Positions 31,349 through 41,141 of a stretch of 64,000 nucleotides of DNA are shown here, in pieces (position 1 is the first letter of the stretch; the number at the start of each line of letters is the position of its first letter). A model generated the notes under the pieces. It had not been told where the DNA came from. It ran no database searches and saw only the letters and a program-made list of their open reading frames with translations. Source of the stretch: Ascoidea asiatica (Eukaryota > Ascomycota > Saccharomycetes > Ascoideales > Ascoideaceae); the NCBI GenBank assembly GCA_001600695.1, contig BCKQ01000005.1, positions 1,066,593-1,130,592 on the forward strand, in the 5' to 3' direction. Both the position numbers and the translations under genes were made by a program.

Positions 31349-32032
31349 TTAGCTTCTTTTGGATTTTTTGACTATTTTCTCTTTCGAAGATTCAACATTT
31401 TCCATTTTTCGCTTTTTATCTTTATGTTTTTTATGCTTTTTAGTTTTGACAATTTCTTTATCATTATCCTTATCTATTGCTTGGATAGTTTCACTTTTTG
31501 CTTTGAGACTTTTATCTTTAGAACTTTTATCTTTAGGATTTTTTGTTTTTTTGGAAATACTATCAGAATATAATGCTAATAAATCGTCTTTCTTTTCTTT
31601 CTTTTTCTTTTTTTTATCTTTTTTCTCTTTTCTAGACTTGGAGCTTGATTTCTCAAACAATTGATCTTTTAAGATCACATTTTTTTTAACTTTTTTTTCT
31701 AAAATCAAAGTCCCTTTTAATCCTTCTCCTTTTACAAACCATTTAGAATACAATGGATTATCTCTCTTCTCCATCGAAGAAGCAATTATTTCATTTTGCT
31801 TAAACGTTATTTTTTCTGAACCAGTTTTGGTATCTGCTGAAACATTTAACTCTAAATTTTTCAACTGTCCATCAAATAGTCTTTCCCACCACATATCTGA
31901 ATCACCTTGGGTATGTCCAATACCTTTTTTATCCTTTTTGTGAGCCACTAGGACAGGCCTTTTCAAACCACCTTCTTGAAGTGCTTCTCCCTTTTTCCAA
32001 CCATAAGACTCTAAATATGCTACACTATCCAT
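31349..32032 (-). CDS. TMA23: Nucleolar ribosome-biogenesis protein Tma23
   Basis: This 227-residue protein matches S. cerevisiae Tma23 (211) from the first residue. The G-patch-like N-terminus has YGWKKGEALQEGGLKRPVLV and HKKDKKGIG. Next is WWERLFDGQLKNLELN, then PLYSKWFVKGEGLKGT. The C-terminal half is almost pure Lys/Ser/Glu with many KKEK-type blocks, as expected for a nucleolar protein. Tma23 acts in 40S subunit assembly. It is divergent from the Prp24-like gene with 250 bp between start codons; a CACGTG box (32166-32171) lies between them. Confidence 0.95.
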   Translation of the reverse strand: MDSVAYLESYGWKKGEALQEGGLKRPVLVAHKKDKKGIGHTQGDSDMWWERLFDGQLKNLELNVSADTKTGSEKITFKQNEIIASSMEKRDNPLYSKWFVKGEGLKGTLILEKKVKKNVILKDQLFEKSSSKSRKEKKDKKKKKKEKKDDLLALYSDSISKKTKNPKDKSSKDKSLKAKSETIQAIDKDNDKEIVKTKKHKKHKDKKRKMENVESSKEKIVKKSKRS

Positions 32033-32165
32033 AATTTCATTATTAAAATATTTTTACTCAGCAAAGTTTTAATTTTTCATTTGAAATATAAGAAGTTTTC
32101 AAAAAAAAAAACTGAATCAAAATTTATACTTAAAAAAAAAAAAATTTTAAAAACCTTAACAAAAT

Positions 32166-32171
32166 CACGTG
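32166..32171. promoter_or_regulatory. E-box (CACGTG) in the TMA23/PRP24 divergent promoter
   Basis: The sequence TCACGTG is centred in the 250-bp shared promoter, a position suited to a Cbf1-type or Tye7-type bHLH factor. Only about three CACGTG sites are visible in the window, so chance is not excluded. Confidence 0.35.
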
Positions 32172-32282
32172 TTTATATTTGTTTATCAATGAAAATACTT
32201 TAGAGATTGATTAAACTTAAGTTAAGAATACTTTCAACTTATAAAAAGGTTTATTTTGAGTTCAATTAAAAGTAACTGTATT

Positions 32283-35228
32283 ATGATGAGTGAATCAGAT
32301 AAAGATACTTTAATGGCTGATCAATCTTTGAAAAGTGAAGAAAATGAAAAAGTAATTGCTTTAGAAAATATCGAGAAAAATCCTTTTCTTCGATGGCCTT
32401 TTGAGAATGCATTGAGCATTCTCAGAAAAAATATAAATGAAGAATACAATGATTTAAGATTGGTAAGATTAAACATGCTTGATAAATTTGCACCATCAAA
32501 AGATGAAGCAGAATTATGGATAAATGATCAATTAATTGCTTTGAAAGGGATTGATCCAAACTTCTTTCAAAATTCAATTCAGATGTTTGAATATATAATA
32601 AATTGTTATCCTTCCTACTATTTTTGGAATCAATATTTAATGTTTGCAATAGAGAACGAAAATTTAACCAATTTACTTACAAGAGACAAAATTAATTTAT
32701 TATTTGAAGCAGCACTCAAGGATGTTTCATACGACATTAAAAATAATACCAATTTATGGAAACTTTATTTTAATTATAAGTTCGAGAAAACTGATAGTCC
32801 ACCTAATTTCGAGGAAATTAAACAGGCCTATATGGATAAACTATCAATAATTAGTTTAGGTAATAAAGAAATTCTCTCAGAATATTCTTCATTCATTTCT
32901 CAAAATAATGCCAATATAAATAATTATGAAAAGGAAATGGTTAATGCCAATAAAGTACTTTCAAAATCAATGCAGAATATCCGTTTTTTTGAAAATACAG
33001 AATTTCAATTAGAAATGAACCCAAGTGACGTATATTTATGGTTAAAATATTTGAGAAAGCAAATTGGAAAGCCAAAAGATAAAAGAGACTTCAAAGTTAT
33101 TCATTCAACATTCGAAAGAGCTATATTAGAGTTAGATTCAACAAAAGAAGATGCTATAAATATCTGGATAGAATTTATATATTTCTTATACAATGAATCA
33201 TCACTAACTCAAGAAAAGGATTTAATCATCAGTCTATGTGATCGATTTAGGAAAATTTGCTGGAATTCTTGTATTGCTTTCGATGAATATATAAGAAGCT
33301 TAATTTATTGTACTAAGGAAAATTTTCAAAACAAATTTCAAAATGCTCTTGAATGTTTCAAATCAACTGATACATTCAAATCCAAACAGTATGAAGAGTG
33401 GAAACGCATTCCTATATCATTTTTATCTGTCATATTAAAGAAAATAACCATTAAGCCTGATTCTGATCAAATTGATTTTTATTTAACTAAATTATTTATA
33501 GATGGTGATTTTTTTTTTAATTTGGCTCTTGAAAACAATGACATTTATCATTCTTTTGAAAAATTTCTAATATCTTGTTTATTGAAAATTGATGATAAAG
33601 AGGCTGTTGCAATCAAATTAAAAAATTTGATCAAAAAGTTTTTTAATGAATCTGAAGTTTGGATGTATTATATGGAAATAAGTGAAATAATTTCTGAGGA
33701 TGAAAATCTGAGTGGAAAAATATTTGATGAAGCATTAAAATCATTTAAAAATATGGATTTTCCTGAAAAATTTATAGACCAATTGAGAAGATATAATGAT
33801 GTCCAGGGTGATAATTGTATACGAGCTAATATGGAGGTGAAATTAAAAAGAATTCTAGAAGATATAGCTCGAAAAAGAGCTTATGAAAGCAGAATAATTG
33901 AAGAAGAGAATATAAAAAAGCCAGAAATAGGGCAGAACCTAAATGTTTCAAAAGATTCTGATATTATAATGGAAACTTCAGTAAAACGCAAGATCTCTGA
34001 AAAGGAAAAAAATGATGAATATGAGACGATTGTCAAAAAGTCAAAGGGTGAAGAAACCAAAGAAATAGAATCAAAACCAAGAAATAGAGAAGATTTCACA
34101 ATTGGTGTAAATAATTTACCCAGACATGTTACTAAAACTAAAATGATCAATTTATTTAAAGATTGTGGAGAAATCAAAGATGTGAAGATAATTTCTTCAG
34201 ATTCAACTTCTCAAGCAATGATTGAATTTAGTTCTGAATCTGCTATACTTTCTGCCTTAACTAAAAGTTATAAAAAAATTGGAAAAAATGAAATTACAGT
34301 TTCTAGAATTTCTAATTCAATTGTATGGGTTGCTAATTTTTCTCCAGCAGATACATCAACATCATTAAAAAACTTATTTTCTAAGGTAGGATCAGTCATT
34401 GATATTAGATTTCCATCATTATTATTTAATTCAAATCGAAGATTTTGTTATATTGAATTTAGTAATTTTGAAGAAGCTAATAAAGCTGTTGAAAAATTTA
34501 ATGGATATAAAATAAAGGGAGAATCTGGAATTGAACATGAGTTAATTGTTAAGATATCTAAACCTGAAAATAAAGAATCTAGATCTGGTGCATTGGAAGA
34601 AGGAAGAGAAGTTTATGTAAGAAATTTAGGTTTTTTCAAAACTGATGAGAAGACACTTAAAAAAGTATTTGAGAAATATGGTAAAATTAATAGAATTCAT
34701 TTACCTTTAAGTAAGAAAAGTAAAGAATTAAAAAGATTAAATGATGGATATGGATTTATTTCATTTGATCGAAAAGAAGATGCAGATAAATCACTTGAAT
34801 TAAATTTAACAAATTTTGAACGTAGAATAATTGAAGTTTCAATTGCTTCCAAGGGTAAACAAGAGAAATATTCAAAATCAATTATATTTACAGATAAAGA
34901 AAGATCAGAAGAAAAAAAATCAAGTGAAATTATAAATGCTAAAACAATTTCATTATTAAATATTCCAGAAACTATAAATTCAACATATATTTTAAAAATT
35001 TGTGAAGAATATGGATTAATTTTAAAAGTTGATTTAAGACCAAGTTCTCATGCAGCTATTGTTGAATTTGATAAAGTTGAAGATGCTGGAAAAGCTTCAT
35101 TAGGATTAATGGGTAAAGAAATTGAAGGAAAAATTATTACTGTTGGAACTAGAAATGATGTAAAAGTTTTAAAACCTACAAGTTCATTATTTATGCCAAC
35201 TTCAATAAAGAGAAAAAAAAAAATTTAA
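32283..35228 (+). CDS. PRP24: Prp24/SART3-type U6 snRNP assembly factor
   Basis: This 981-residue protein helps anneal U4 and U6 snRNAs. The N-terminal half (about 20-540) is helical with HAT-like repeats (for example LWKLYFNYKFEK, VYLWLKYLRKQIGK, EVWMYYMEISEI). Four RRMs follow at about 606-680, 680-765, 775-865 and 889-960, with RNP-like cores such as RRFCYIEF and GYGFISF. The end LFMPTSIKRKKK resembles the post-RRM segment of fungal Prp24. S. cerevisiae Prp24 (444) lost the HAT half, so this form is the ancestral SART3-like one. The C-terminal LSm-binding motif (SNxDFRKMF in yeast) is not seen before or after the stop. I start at the ATG at 32283; a TTG 27 bp upstream is in frame but unlikely. 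Confidence 0.9.
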   Translation: MMSESDKDTLMADQSLKSEENEKVIALENIEKNPFLRWPFENALSILRKNINEEYNDLRLVRLNMLDKFAPSKDEAELWINDQLIALKGIDPNFFQNSIQMFEYIINCYPSYYFWNQYLMFAIENENLTNLLTRDKINLLFEAALKDVSYDIKNNTNLWKLYFNYKFEKTDSPPNFEEIKQAYMDKLSIISLGNKEILSEYSSFISQNNANINNYEKEMVNANKVLSKSMQNIRFFENTEFQLEMNPSDVYLWLKYLRKQIGKPKDKRDFKVIHSTFERAILELDSTKEDAINIWIEFIYFLYNESSLTQEKDLIISLCDRFRKICWNSCIAFDEYIRSLIYCTKENFQNKFQNALECFKSTDTFKSKQYEEWKRIPISFLSVILKKITIKPDSDQIDFYLTKLFIDGDFFFNLALENNDIYHSFEKFLISCLLKIDDKEAVAIKLKNLIKKFFNESEVWMYYMEISEIISEDENLSGKIFDEALKSFKNMDFPEKFIDQLRRYNDVQGDNCIRANMEVKLKRILEDIARKRAYESRIIEEENIKKPEIGQNLNVSKDSDIIMETSVKRKISEKEKNDEYETIVKKSKGEETKEIESKPRNREDFTIGVNNLPRHVTKTKMINLFKDCGEIKDVKIISSDSTSQAMIEFSSESAILSALTKSYKKIGKNEITVSRISNSIVWVANFSPADTSTSLKNLFSKVGSVIDIRFPSLLFNSNRRFCYIEFSNFEEANKAVEKFNGYKIKGESGIEHELIVKISKPENKESRSGALEEGREVYVRNLGFFKTDEKTLKKVFEKYGKINRIHLPLSKKSKELKRLNDGYGFISFDRKEDADKSLELNLTNFERRIIEVSIASKGKQEKYSKSIIFTDKERSEEKKSSEIINAKTISLLNIPETINSTYILKICEEYGLILKVDLRPSSHAAIVEFDKVEDAGKASLGLMGKEIEGKIITVGTRNDVKVLKPTSSLFMPTSIKRKKKI

Positions 35229-35390
35229 TAAAGAATAATAACTGAAATGAATATGTATTAAAGAATATTTATGAAATTTTAATTTTAAAATATGAAAATT
35301 GTCTGGAACGTTAAGTATATATTGAATGTATTTAATACTTTATAATTTATGATGTATAATGTAGAATATATTTGAATTTGTAAATGTAAA

Positions 35391-35468
35391 TTATAATTTA
35401 TTTAATAAACCATATTTATTTGTAGCACCAAAAGAATTTGAATTTGAATTTGAATTTGAGTTTGATTG

Positions 35469-35501
<33 letters not shown>

Positions 35502-36620
35502 AAAATTTTTTTGAACTTGAATTTTATTTAAAAGCCAATTAGTTATAATTTCTGAAACTTGATAATTATAATTAATTTTTTTTTTACTATTTAATGGATA
35601 ATTATTTGGATTTAATTTTTTATTAATTTCATTATCAATATTATTAATATCCATAATACCATAAAAATTATGATCAGCACCATTAATTAAAATTAATTTA
35701 TTTCTATTTTTTTTAAATAAATTTAAATTTTTATTATATAAAAAAGCATCATCAAGTGGTACAATAGAATCTAAAGAACCATAAATACATAAAGTTTTAT
35801 AATTTAAATTAATATTTTTAACAATTGACATATCATGAGAAGATAAATTAATAGTTTCATTTTTTGGTATAAAAATTTTTGAATTATAATTACCATTTCT
35901 ATAAACTTTAATATAATGACCATTAATTTTTGACCATTGATCAGTTAAAATTCCATTTTTTAAAGAATTTTCTAATAATAAATTAGATTGATATCTACCT
36001 GAACAATTTATAAGATATGGTAAAGCTTCATAATCAATTTCATTATTATTATTAATATTTTGATTATTATTTATAATTATATTATTATGATATTTAAGAA
36101 TCCATTTATAAGAAGCAATTGAAGCTCTTGAATGAGAAATAATTGAAAAAAGATTAAAATTTATAATAAAATTAGAATTAAAAAATTTTTTAATAAATTC
36201 TAAATCTTCAATATCATGATCAATTAATCTTCCAATTTTTTCAATATTTTTAATATTATTATTAATTATTGAATCTCCACAATTTTTAAAATCAAATCTG
36301 AAAGAGAAAAAATTTAAAAATTTTGATAATAATTTTGAAGTTATTGAAAGATAACAATAAGATTTATGACCAGCATAACCATGAGTTATAAAATTTATAA
36401 AATTTAAATTTTTATTTAAAATTAAATTTTTTTTAATTAATAAAAATTTTTTAAAATCATTTTCATTTTTAATTTTATTATTATAATTTTTTAATAAAAA
36501 TTCTGGAATTGTTAAAATTCCAACAATTCCATCAATATTTAATTTAATTTCATTTGATAAAAGATCATGATTTTTTAAATCTTTTAAATATTTCTTATCA
36601 TTATAATCTATTAAACCCAT
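35391..36620 (-). CDS. Alpha/beta hydrolase (serine hydrolase family)
   Basis: This is a 409-residue predicted serine hydrolase of unknown substrate. The alpha/beta-hydrolase order is clear: oxyanion block ITHGYAGHKS (about 78-87), RFDFKNCGDS (108-117), nucleophile elbow SHSRAS with Ser164, NCSGRYQ (205-211), acid in YGSLDSIVP (Asp284) and base in INGADHNFYG (His317). The elbow is SxSxA, not GxSxG, a mild departure. The same layout occurs in plant and fungal relatives annotated as S33-type aminopeptidase or esterase-like. There is no signal peptide, so it is probably cytosolic. The C-terminus has an Asn run and a Ser/Asn repeat. It converges with PRP24, 162 bp away. Confidence 0.8.
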
Positions 36621-37168
36621 TTTTTTCGTTTACTACGATATTATTGAAATTATTATTGATATTATTATGGATGAATATTTTACTTGAAATGAGATGAATT
36701 ATTTTGAGAAAAGTAAGTAAGTAAGTAAGTAAGTAAGTGATTGAAGAAAACAGATGAATATTGTATCCTTTTTATATTAGAAAGTATTCATTCTTTATAT
36801 ATTTATTCTCATTATTATTGATTTGAATTAATTGTGTCTGATTGTAAGAATATTAATAATATTATTGTAAGAATGGTAATGGTAATGGTAATATAATAAT
36901 TACAATAAACAGGTAACTTTCCTGTACAGAGAGAGCTTCTTTTTTTCTTGTTGTTTATTCAATGATTTGTCGAAGCAGTTTAAGCGAGGCCGGAATCAGA
37001 GACAACAACGCGGAAACCAATCCGAAAAGGGGCGGAAAGCAGTCTTTATTTGTCTGTGGTTGAATTTGTTGTATTTGTTTATTTAGCTGATAACTAGATG
37101 ATAACTAGATAAAGAAGTAACGAAGTAAAGAGAGAATGAAGTAAAGAGAAGGAAGAAGAGAAGAGAAG
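36621..37168. other. Intergenic: hydrolase upstream region and BET5 3' end
   Basis: Both genes are read leftward. Seven tandem AAGT units (36711-36738) lie about 90 bp upstream of the hydrolase ATG. A G+C-richer patch lies at about 36960-37060. No gene is seen. Confidence 0.45.
36711..36738. repeat. (AAGT)7 microsatellite
   Basis: Seven perfect AAGT units, in the promoter or 5' leader of the alpha/beta hydrolase gene. Confidence 0.9.
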
Positions 37169-37981
37169 TTATGCAGACAAGTGAAATATATAATTATCAA
37201 TAGAATTTATAAATTTTTCATTATTTATATATTCACCAGATTTAAAATCTATTGGAGATAATGGATTTTTAACAACAAAATTATTAAAAAAATAATTATA
37301 AATATTTTTTAAAATTAATTGCATATCTTCAATATTTGGATCAGTTAATAAACAAAATTTTAAACCTGATAAAGTTTCAAAATAATGAGCTCTATAATTT
37401 TTAGTTGAAAATGAATTTAAATAATTATTTTTAAAATTTATATCATTATCATTAAGATAGTTATTTTCATTGTCATTACCACTAAGATTACCACTAAGAT
37501 TATCTTCTTTATTATCTTCTTTATTATTTGAGTTAGAAGTTGGAGAAGATATGGAATCTGAGATATTATTTGAAGTTAATTTTTTTGCTATGTTTCTTAA
37601 AGAGAATAAAGCACCAAATAATAATTTTGCAGAATCTATATCATTATTTGTATTTACTGTACCTCCACCAATTAATGTAAATTTTAAATTATCTATTAAC
37701 TGATTTTGATTTTGATTTTGATTTTGATTTGAATTTGAATTTGAATTTGAAGTTACATTTTGAGATTGAGATTGAGATTGAGATTGAGAATGATTTGTTA
37801 ATTGAGATTGTGTTGATAATCTATTATTTGAAAAATTTGTTAAATTTGGTAAATTTGATAAAATTGATAAAGTTAATAAATTTGAATTAACATTATTTGA
37901 AAGTTTTATAGAATTATCCCATTCTCTATTATATATACAATTACAATGTTTATCAAATATCCAAAATGAATAAATTCCCAT
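37169..37981 (-). CDS. BET5: TRAPP complex subunit Bet5 (TRAPPC1)
   Basis: This 270-residue core subunit of TRAPP, the tethering complex and Rab-exchange factor for Ypt1, has a longin-like fold. The start MGIYSFWIFDKHCNCIYNREW is almost that of S. cerevisiae Bet5. Later matches are AKLLFGALFSLRNIAKKL, YRAHYFETLSGLKFCLLTDP and the C-terminal NEKFINSIDNYI. Yeast Bet5 has 159 residues. The extra length is two low-complexity inserts, a Ser/Gln/Asn-rich one at about 35-90 and an Asn/Asp-rich one at about 143-187. Both fall in loops between conserved strands and helices, so the fold should be intact. It is divergent from CAR2, with 1 kb between the starts. Confidence 0.93.
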   Translation of the reverse strand: MGIYSFWIFDKHCNCIYNREWDNSIKLSNNVNSNLLTLSILSNLPNLTNFSNNRLSTQSQLTNHSQSQSQSQSQNVTSNSNSNSNQNQNQNQNQLIDNLKFTLIGGGTVNTNNDIDSAKLLFGALFSLRNIAKKLTSNNISDSISSPTSNSNNKEDNKEDNLSGNLSGNDNENNYLNDNDINFKNNYLNSFSTKNYRAHYFETLSGLKFCLLTDPNIEDMQLILKNIYNYFFNNFVVKNPLSPIDFKSGEYINNEKFINSIDNYIFHLSA

Positions 37982-38283
37982 TTTTAAAAATTAATTAAAC
38001 ACTTATTTTCTTATTCTTTTATATTCAATTCAATATACTTTCAATATACTTTTAATATACTTTTAATATTCATCAATTCACTCACTATTTTTTTTTCATT
38101 ATTTAACTTACTTAACTAACTAACGTTATTTAATAGAAATAACAGCACCGATGTGAAGAAAAAGAGACCAGATAAAAGGTACCTGTTCACGTGGCACTCT
38201 TTTTTTGTTTCGGGATTGCCTTCACATAGAGGAAATAAACACTAGCCACAAATGTCTTTACTGGCGGTACTGCGGAGAACTTC

Positions 38284-38409
38284 GAGTGAAAAAGAAAAGA
38301 AAAGAAATGAAAAGAAAATGAAGAAAGAAGAAAGAAGAAGAGTGAAAAGAAAGAGAAGAAACAGAAGAAAACAGAATGAAAAAGAGAGAATTGAAAAAGA
38401 ATTGAAATG
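38284..38409 (+). repeat. Polypurine tract (GA-rich)
   Basis: About 125 bp of A and G on the plus strand with only isolated pyrimidines, built of GAAAA and GAAGAA units. An 80-codon open frame on the other strand is a composition artefact. Confidence 0.6.
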
Positions 38410-38554
38410 GTTTTGATCTCTATAAGCATTTTGTAGCGATAATATTTAAAATTCTTGAATTATTACTCAATTCAGATGAAATTAAGAATAAATTAAGAAT
38501 AAATTAAGGCTCTTTATTCAAATTATCGAATTAAAAGTCATGAAAGATTTAATA

Positions 38555-38589
38555 AATAAGTAATAAGTAATAAGTAATAAGTAATAAGT
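38555..38589. repeat. (AATAAGT)5 tandem repeat
   Basis: Five perfect 7-bp units, followed by degenerate copies to about 38600, between BET5 and CAR2. Confidence 0.85.
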
Positions 38590-39012
38590 AGTAAGTAATA
38601 TATTCAATAGAATATAATATTATAATCTTATTTATTATATTATTAGGGAATTAAATAGTATAAATAGGTAAAGAATCCTGTAAATTTTATTAATTTCTTT
38701 GTCACTTGCTTATTATTTAATCATATTAATCATATTACATTTACTATTAGTTACTATTAGTTACTATTACATATTAAGATCTGTAATTAAAGTAAGCAAC
38801 ACACACACTTATTGAAATATAAAGTATATTTATTATACTCGTATAAATAACTATACTATCTATCTATACTGTATATCTATCTCTTTTATCACTTATCACT
38901 CACTATTATATTACTTATTATATAATATATATTATAATCCTATATTAATATTATATCATATTATAATCAATCAAATATATTATTGAATACATTATATTAA
39001 ATTATAATAAAA

Positions 39013-40326
39013 ATGAATTTTAATATATCAAGTAAAGAAGCTGTTGAATTGGAAGAAAATTATTCTGCTCATAATTATCATCCATTACCAATTGTAATTG
39101 AAAAAGGTTTAGGTACAACAGTTTGGGATCCAGAAGGTAAAAAATATTTAGATTTTTTATCTGCATATTCTGCTTTAAATCAAGGTCATTGTCATCCAAA
39201 AATTATAAATGCTTTAATTAATCAATCAAAAAAATTAACTTTAACTTCAAGAGCATTTTCAAATAATATTTTTGGACAATATTGTAAATATTTAAGTTTA
39301 ACATTTAATTATGAAATGATTTTACCAATGAATACAGGTGCAGAAGCTGTTGAAACAAGTTTAAAATTAGTTAGAAAATGGGCTTATTCAATTAAAAAAA
39401 TTCCAAATAATGAAGCTTTAATATTATCTGCAAAAAATAATTTTCATGGTAGAACTTTAGGTATTATTTCAATGTCATCAGATTTTGAAACAAAAAAAGA
39501 ATTTGGTCCATTTTTAAATAAAAGTTTATCATCAAAAATTCCTGATATTAATGGTAATCCAACTAAAAATTTTATAAGATTTGGTAAAATTGAAGATATT
39601 GAAGAAAGTTTTAAAAATTATGGTAATAAAATTGCTGGAATTTTATTAGAACCAATTCAAGGTGAAGCTGGAATTATTGTACCACCAAAAGATTATTTTA
39701 AAAATGTTAAAAATTTATGTAAAAAATATAATATATTATTAATTTGTGATGAAATTCAAACTGGTATTGGAAGAACTGGAAAAATGTTATGTTATGAACA
39801 TTTTTTAAATTCAAAAAATTTAAATGAAAAACCAGATATAATTTTATTAGGTAAAGCTCTTGGTGGTGGTGTATTACCAATATCTGCAGTTTTATCATCA
39901 AAAGAAATTATGTTAACAATAGAATCAGGTAGTCATGGTTCAACATTTGGTGGTAATCCATTAGCATGTAGAGTTGGTATTGAATCTTTAGAAGTTATAA
40001 AAAATGAAAATTTAATTAAAAATTCAGAAATTTTAGGTAATTTTTTTAAAAATGAATTAATTAAATTAAAAGAAAAAAGTAATAATATAATTTCTGAAGT
40101 TAGAGGTATTGGATTATTATTAGCAATTGTTATAGATTCAAAAAAATTAAAATTAAATAAAACTGCTTGGGATTTATGTGTTAAAATGAAAGATTATGGA
40201 ATTTTAGCAAAACCAACTCATGATCATATTATTAGATTAGCTCCACCTTTAATTATTACAAAAGATGAAATAATTTTTGGTATTAATGCAATTGAAAAAG
40301 CTATTAATGATTTAAAAAAAGATTAA
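39013..40326 (+). CDS. CAR2: Ornithine aminotransferase
   Basis: This 437-residue PLP enzyme of class III aminotransferases moves the delta-amino group of ornithine to 2-oxoglutarate in arginine breakdown. Landmarks in order are the start region SKEAVELEENYSAHNYHPLP, NTGAEAVETSLKL, FHGRTLGIISMS, EPIQGEAGI, ICDEIQTGIGRTGK and the PLP lysine K281 in LLGKALGGGVLP, then GSHGSTFGGNPLA. Length matches yeast Car2 (424). There is no mitochondrial presequence, so it should be cytosolic as in yeast. The ATG at 39013 gives the expected N-terminus. Confidence 0.96.
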   Translation: MNFNISSKEAVELEENYSAHNYHPLPIVIEKGLGTTVWDPEGKKYLDFLSAYSALNQGHCHPKIINALINQSKKLTLTSRAFSNNIFGQYCKYLSLTFNYEMILPMNTGAEAVETSLKLVRKWAYSIKKIPNNEALILSAKNNFHGRTLGIISMSSDFETKKEFGPFLNKSLSSKIPDINGNPTKNFIRFGKIEDIEESFKNYGNKIAGILLEPIQGEAGIIVPPKDYFKNVKNLCKKYNILLICDEIQTGIGRTGKMLCYEHFLNSKNLNEKPDIILLGKALGGGVLPISAVLSSKEIMLTIESGSHGSTFGGNPLACRVGIESLEVIKNENLIKNSEILGNFFKNELIKLKEKSNNIISEVRGIGLLLAIVIDSKKLKLNKTAWDLCVKMKDYGILAKPTHDHIIRLAPPLIITKDEIIFGINAIEKAINDLKKD

Positions 40327-41110
40327 TTTAAAAATATAATTTTTTTAATATACTGTATAATCTAATATTCTGTATATTGTATATAATTTCTATATCGAGA
40401 TTAAATTATAAATAATCCATTTTTATGGTATTGTATAGTATAATATAGTATATTATAAACATATATATGTCACATGATGCAGCACGAGACAGAATATTCA
40501 AAGAGCGTGTAAATGAAAAAAAAAATGCGTGAGAAACGAAAGAAATTAAAAACAGTAAAACGGACTTTTACACGGTGCAATCAGCAAGCAGAGATAAAGA
40601 AAAAAAAAAATGTGCGTAAGTGGCAAGATCAGGTGATAGCTGGTGAAAGAAGGAAAGTGAGGCTGGCATTGAGGCTGGTGCTTGTATTGGTGCTTGTATG
40701 TTTGAGCTTGGCGAGGGTGACGACGTAGACGGTGACGGGGTAACCAGTCCCGCTGAAATAGGAAGTGTGTTTTTACCGAATGCAGAAAAACATCAACAGT
40801 GCCAGCGCATGTGCTGGCGGTTTAGTGCGCGGTACACAGCCAGCGCAGTGGGTCTCTTGCTCTGGCAGCAGGCCCCGCAGGCGCGCAGCAATCTCAATTT
40901 CGATCCAGCAAACACAATCCACCATATCTAATAACGTTGGGGCTGAGAAATTTTGAAAATTGACTGGAACTGAACCAAATCAGCACAATTTGATCGAGAA
41001 AAGTTGATTCAAGTGCAGGAAAATAAAGACCATGCCAGAATATTAGCAGTAATTTATGATTATGATATCAAATATATTATTTATTGTGATAATATAATAC
41101 TGTATATTAA

Positions 41111-41141
<31 letters not shown>

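Larger units (their letters stand above)
37982..39012. other. Divergent promoter between BET5 and CAR2
   Basis: This 1.03-kb interval contains a CACGTG box (38188-38193), a nearly pure purine tract on the plus strand (about 38284-38409), five tandem AATAAGT units (38555-38589) and a TATAAATA (38659-38666). The TATA-like sequence is 350 bp from the CAR2 ATG, so CAR2 may have a long leader. No gene is seen. Confidence 0.5.

Noticed and set aside
40513-40956. Open frames of 60-77 codons upstream of the ASH1-like gene
   Set aside because: They overlap one another in a G+C-rich stretch where stops are rare, and none resembles a protein family.
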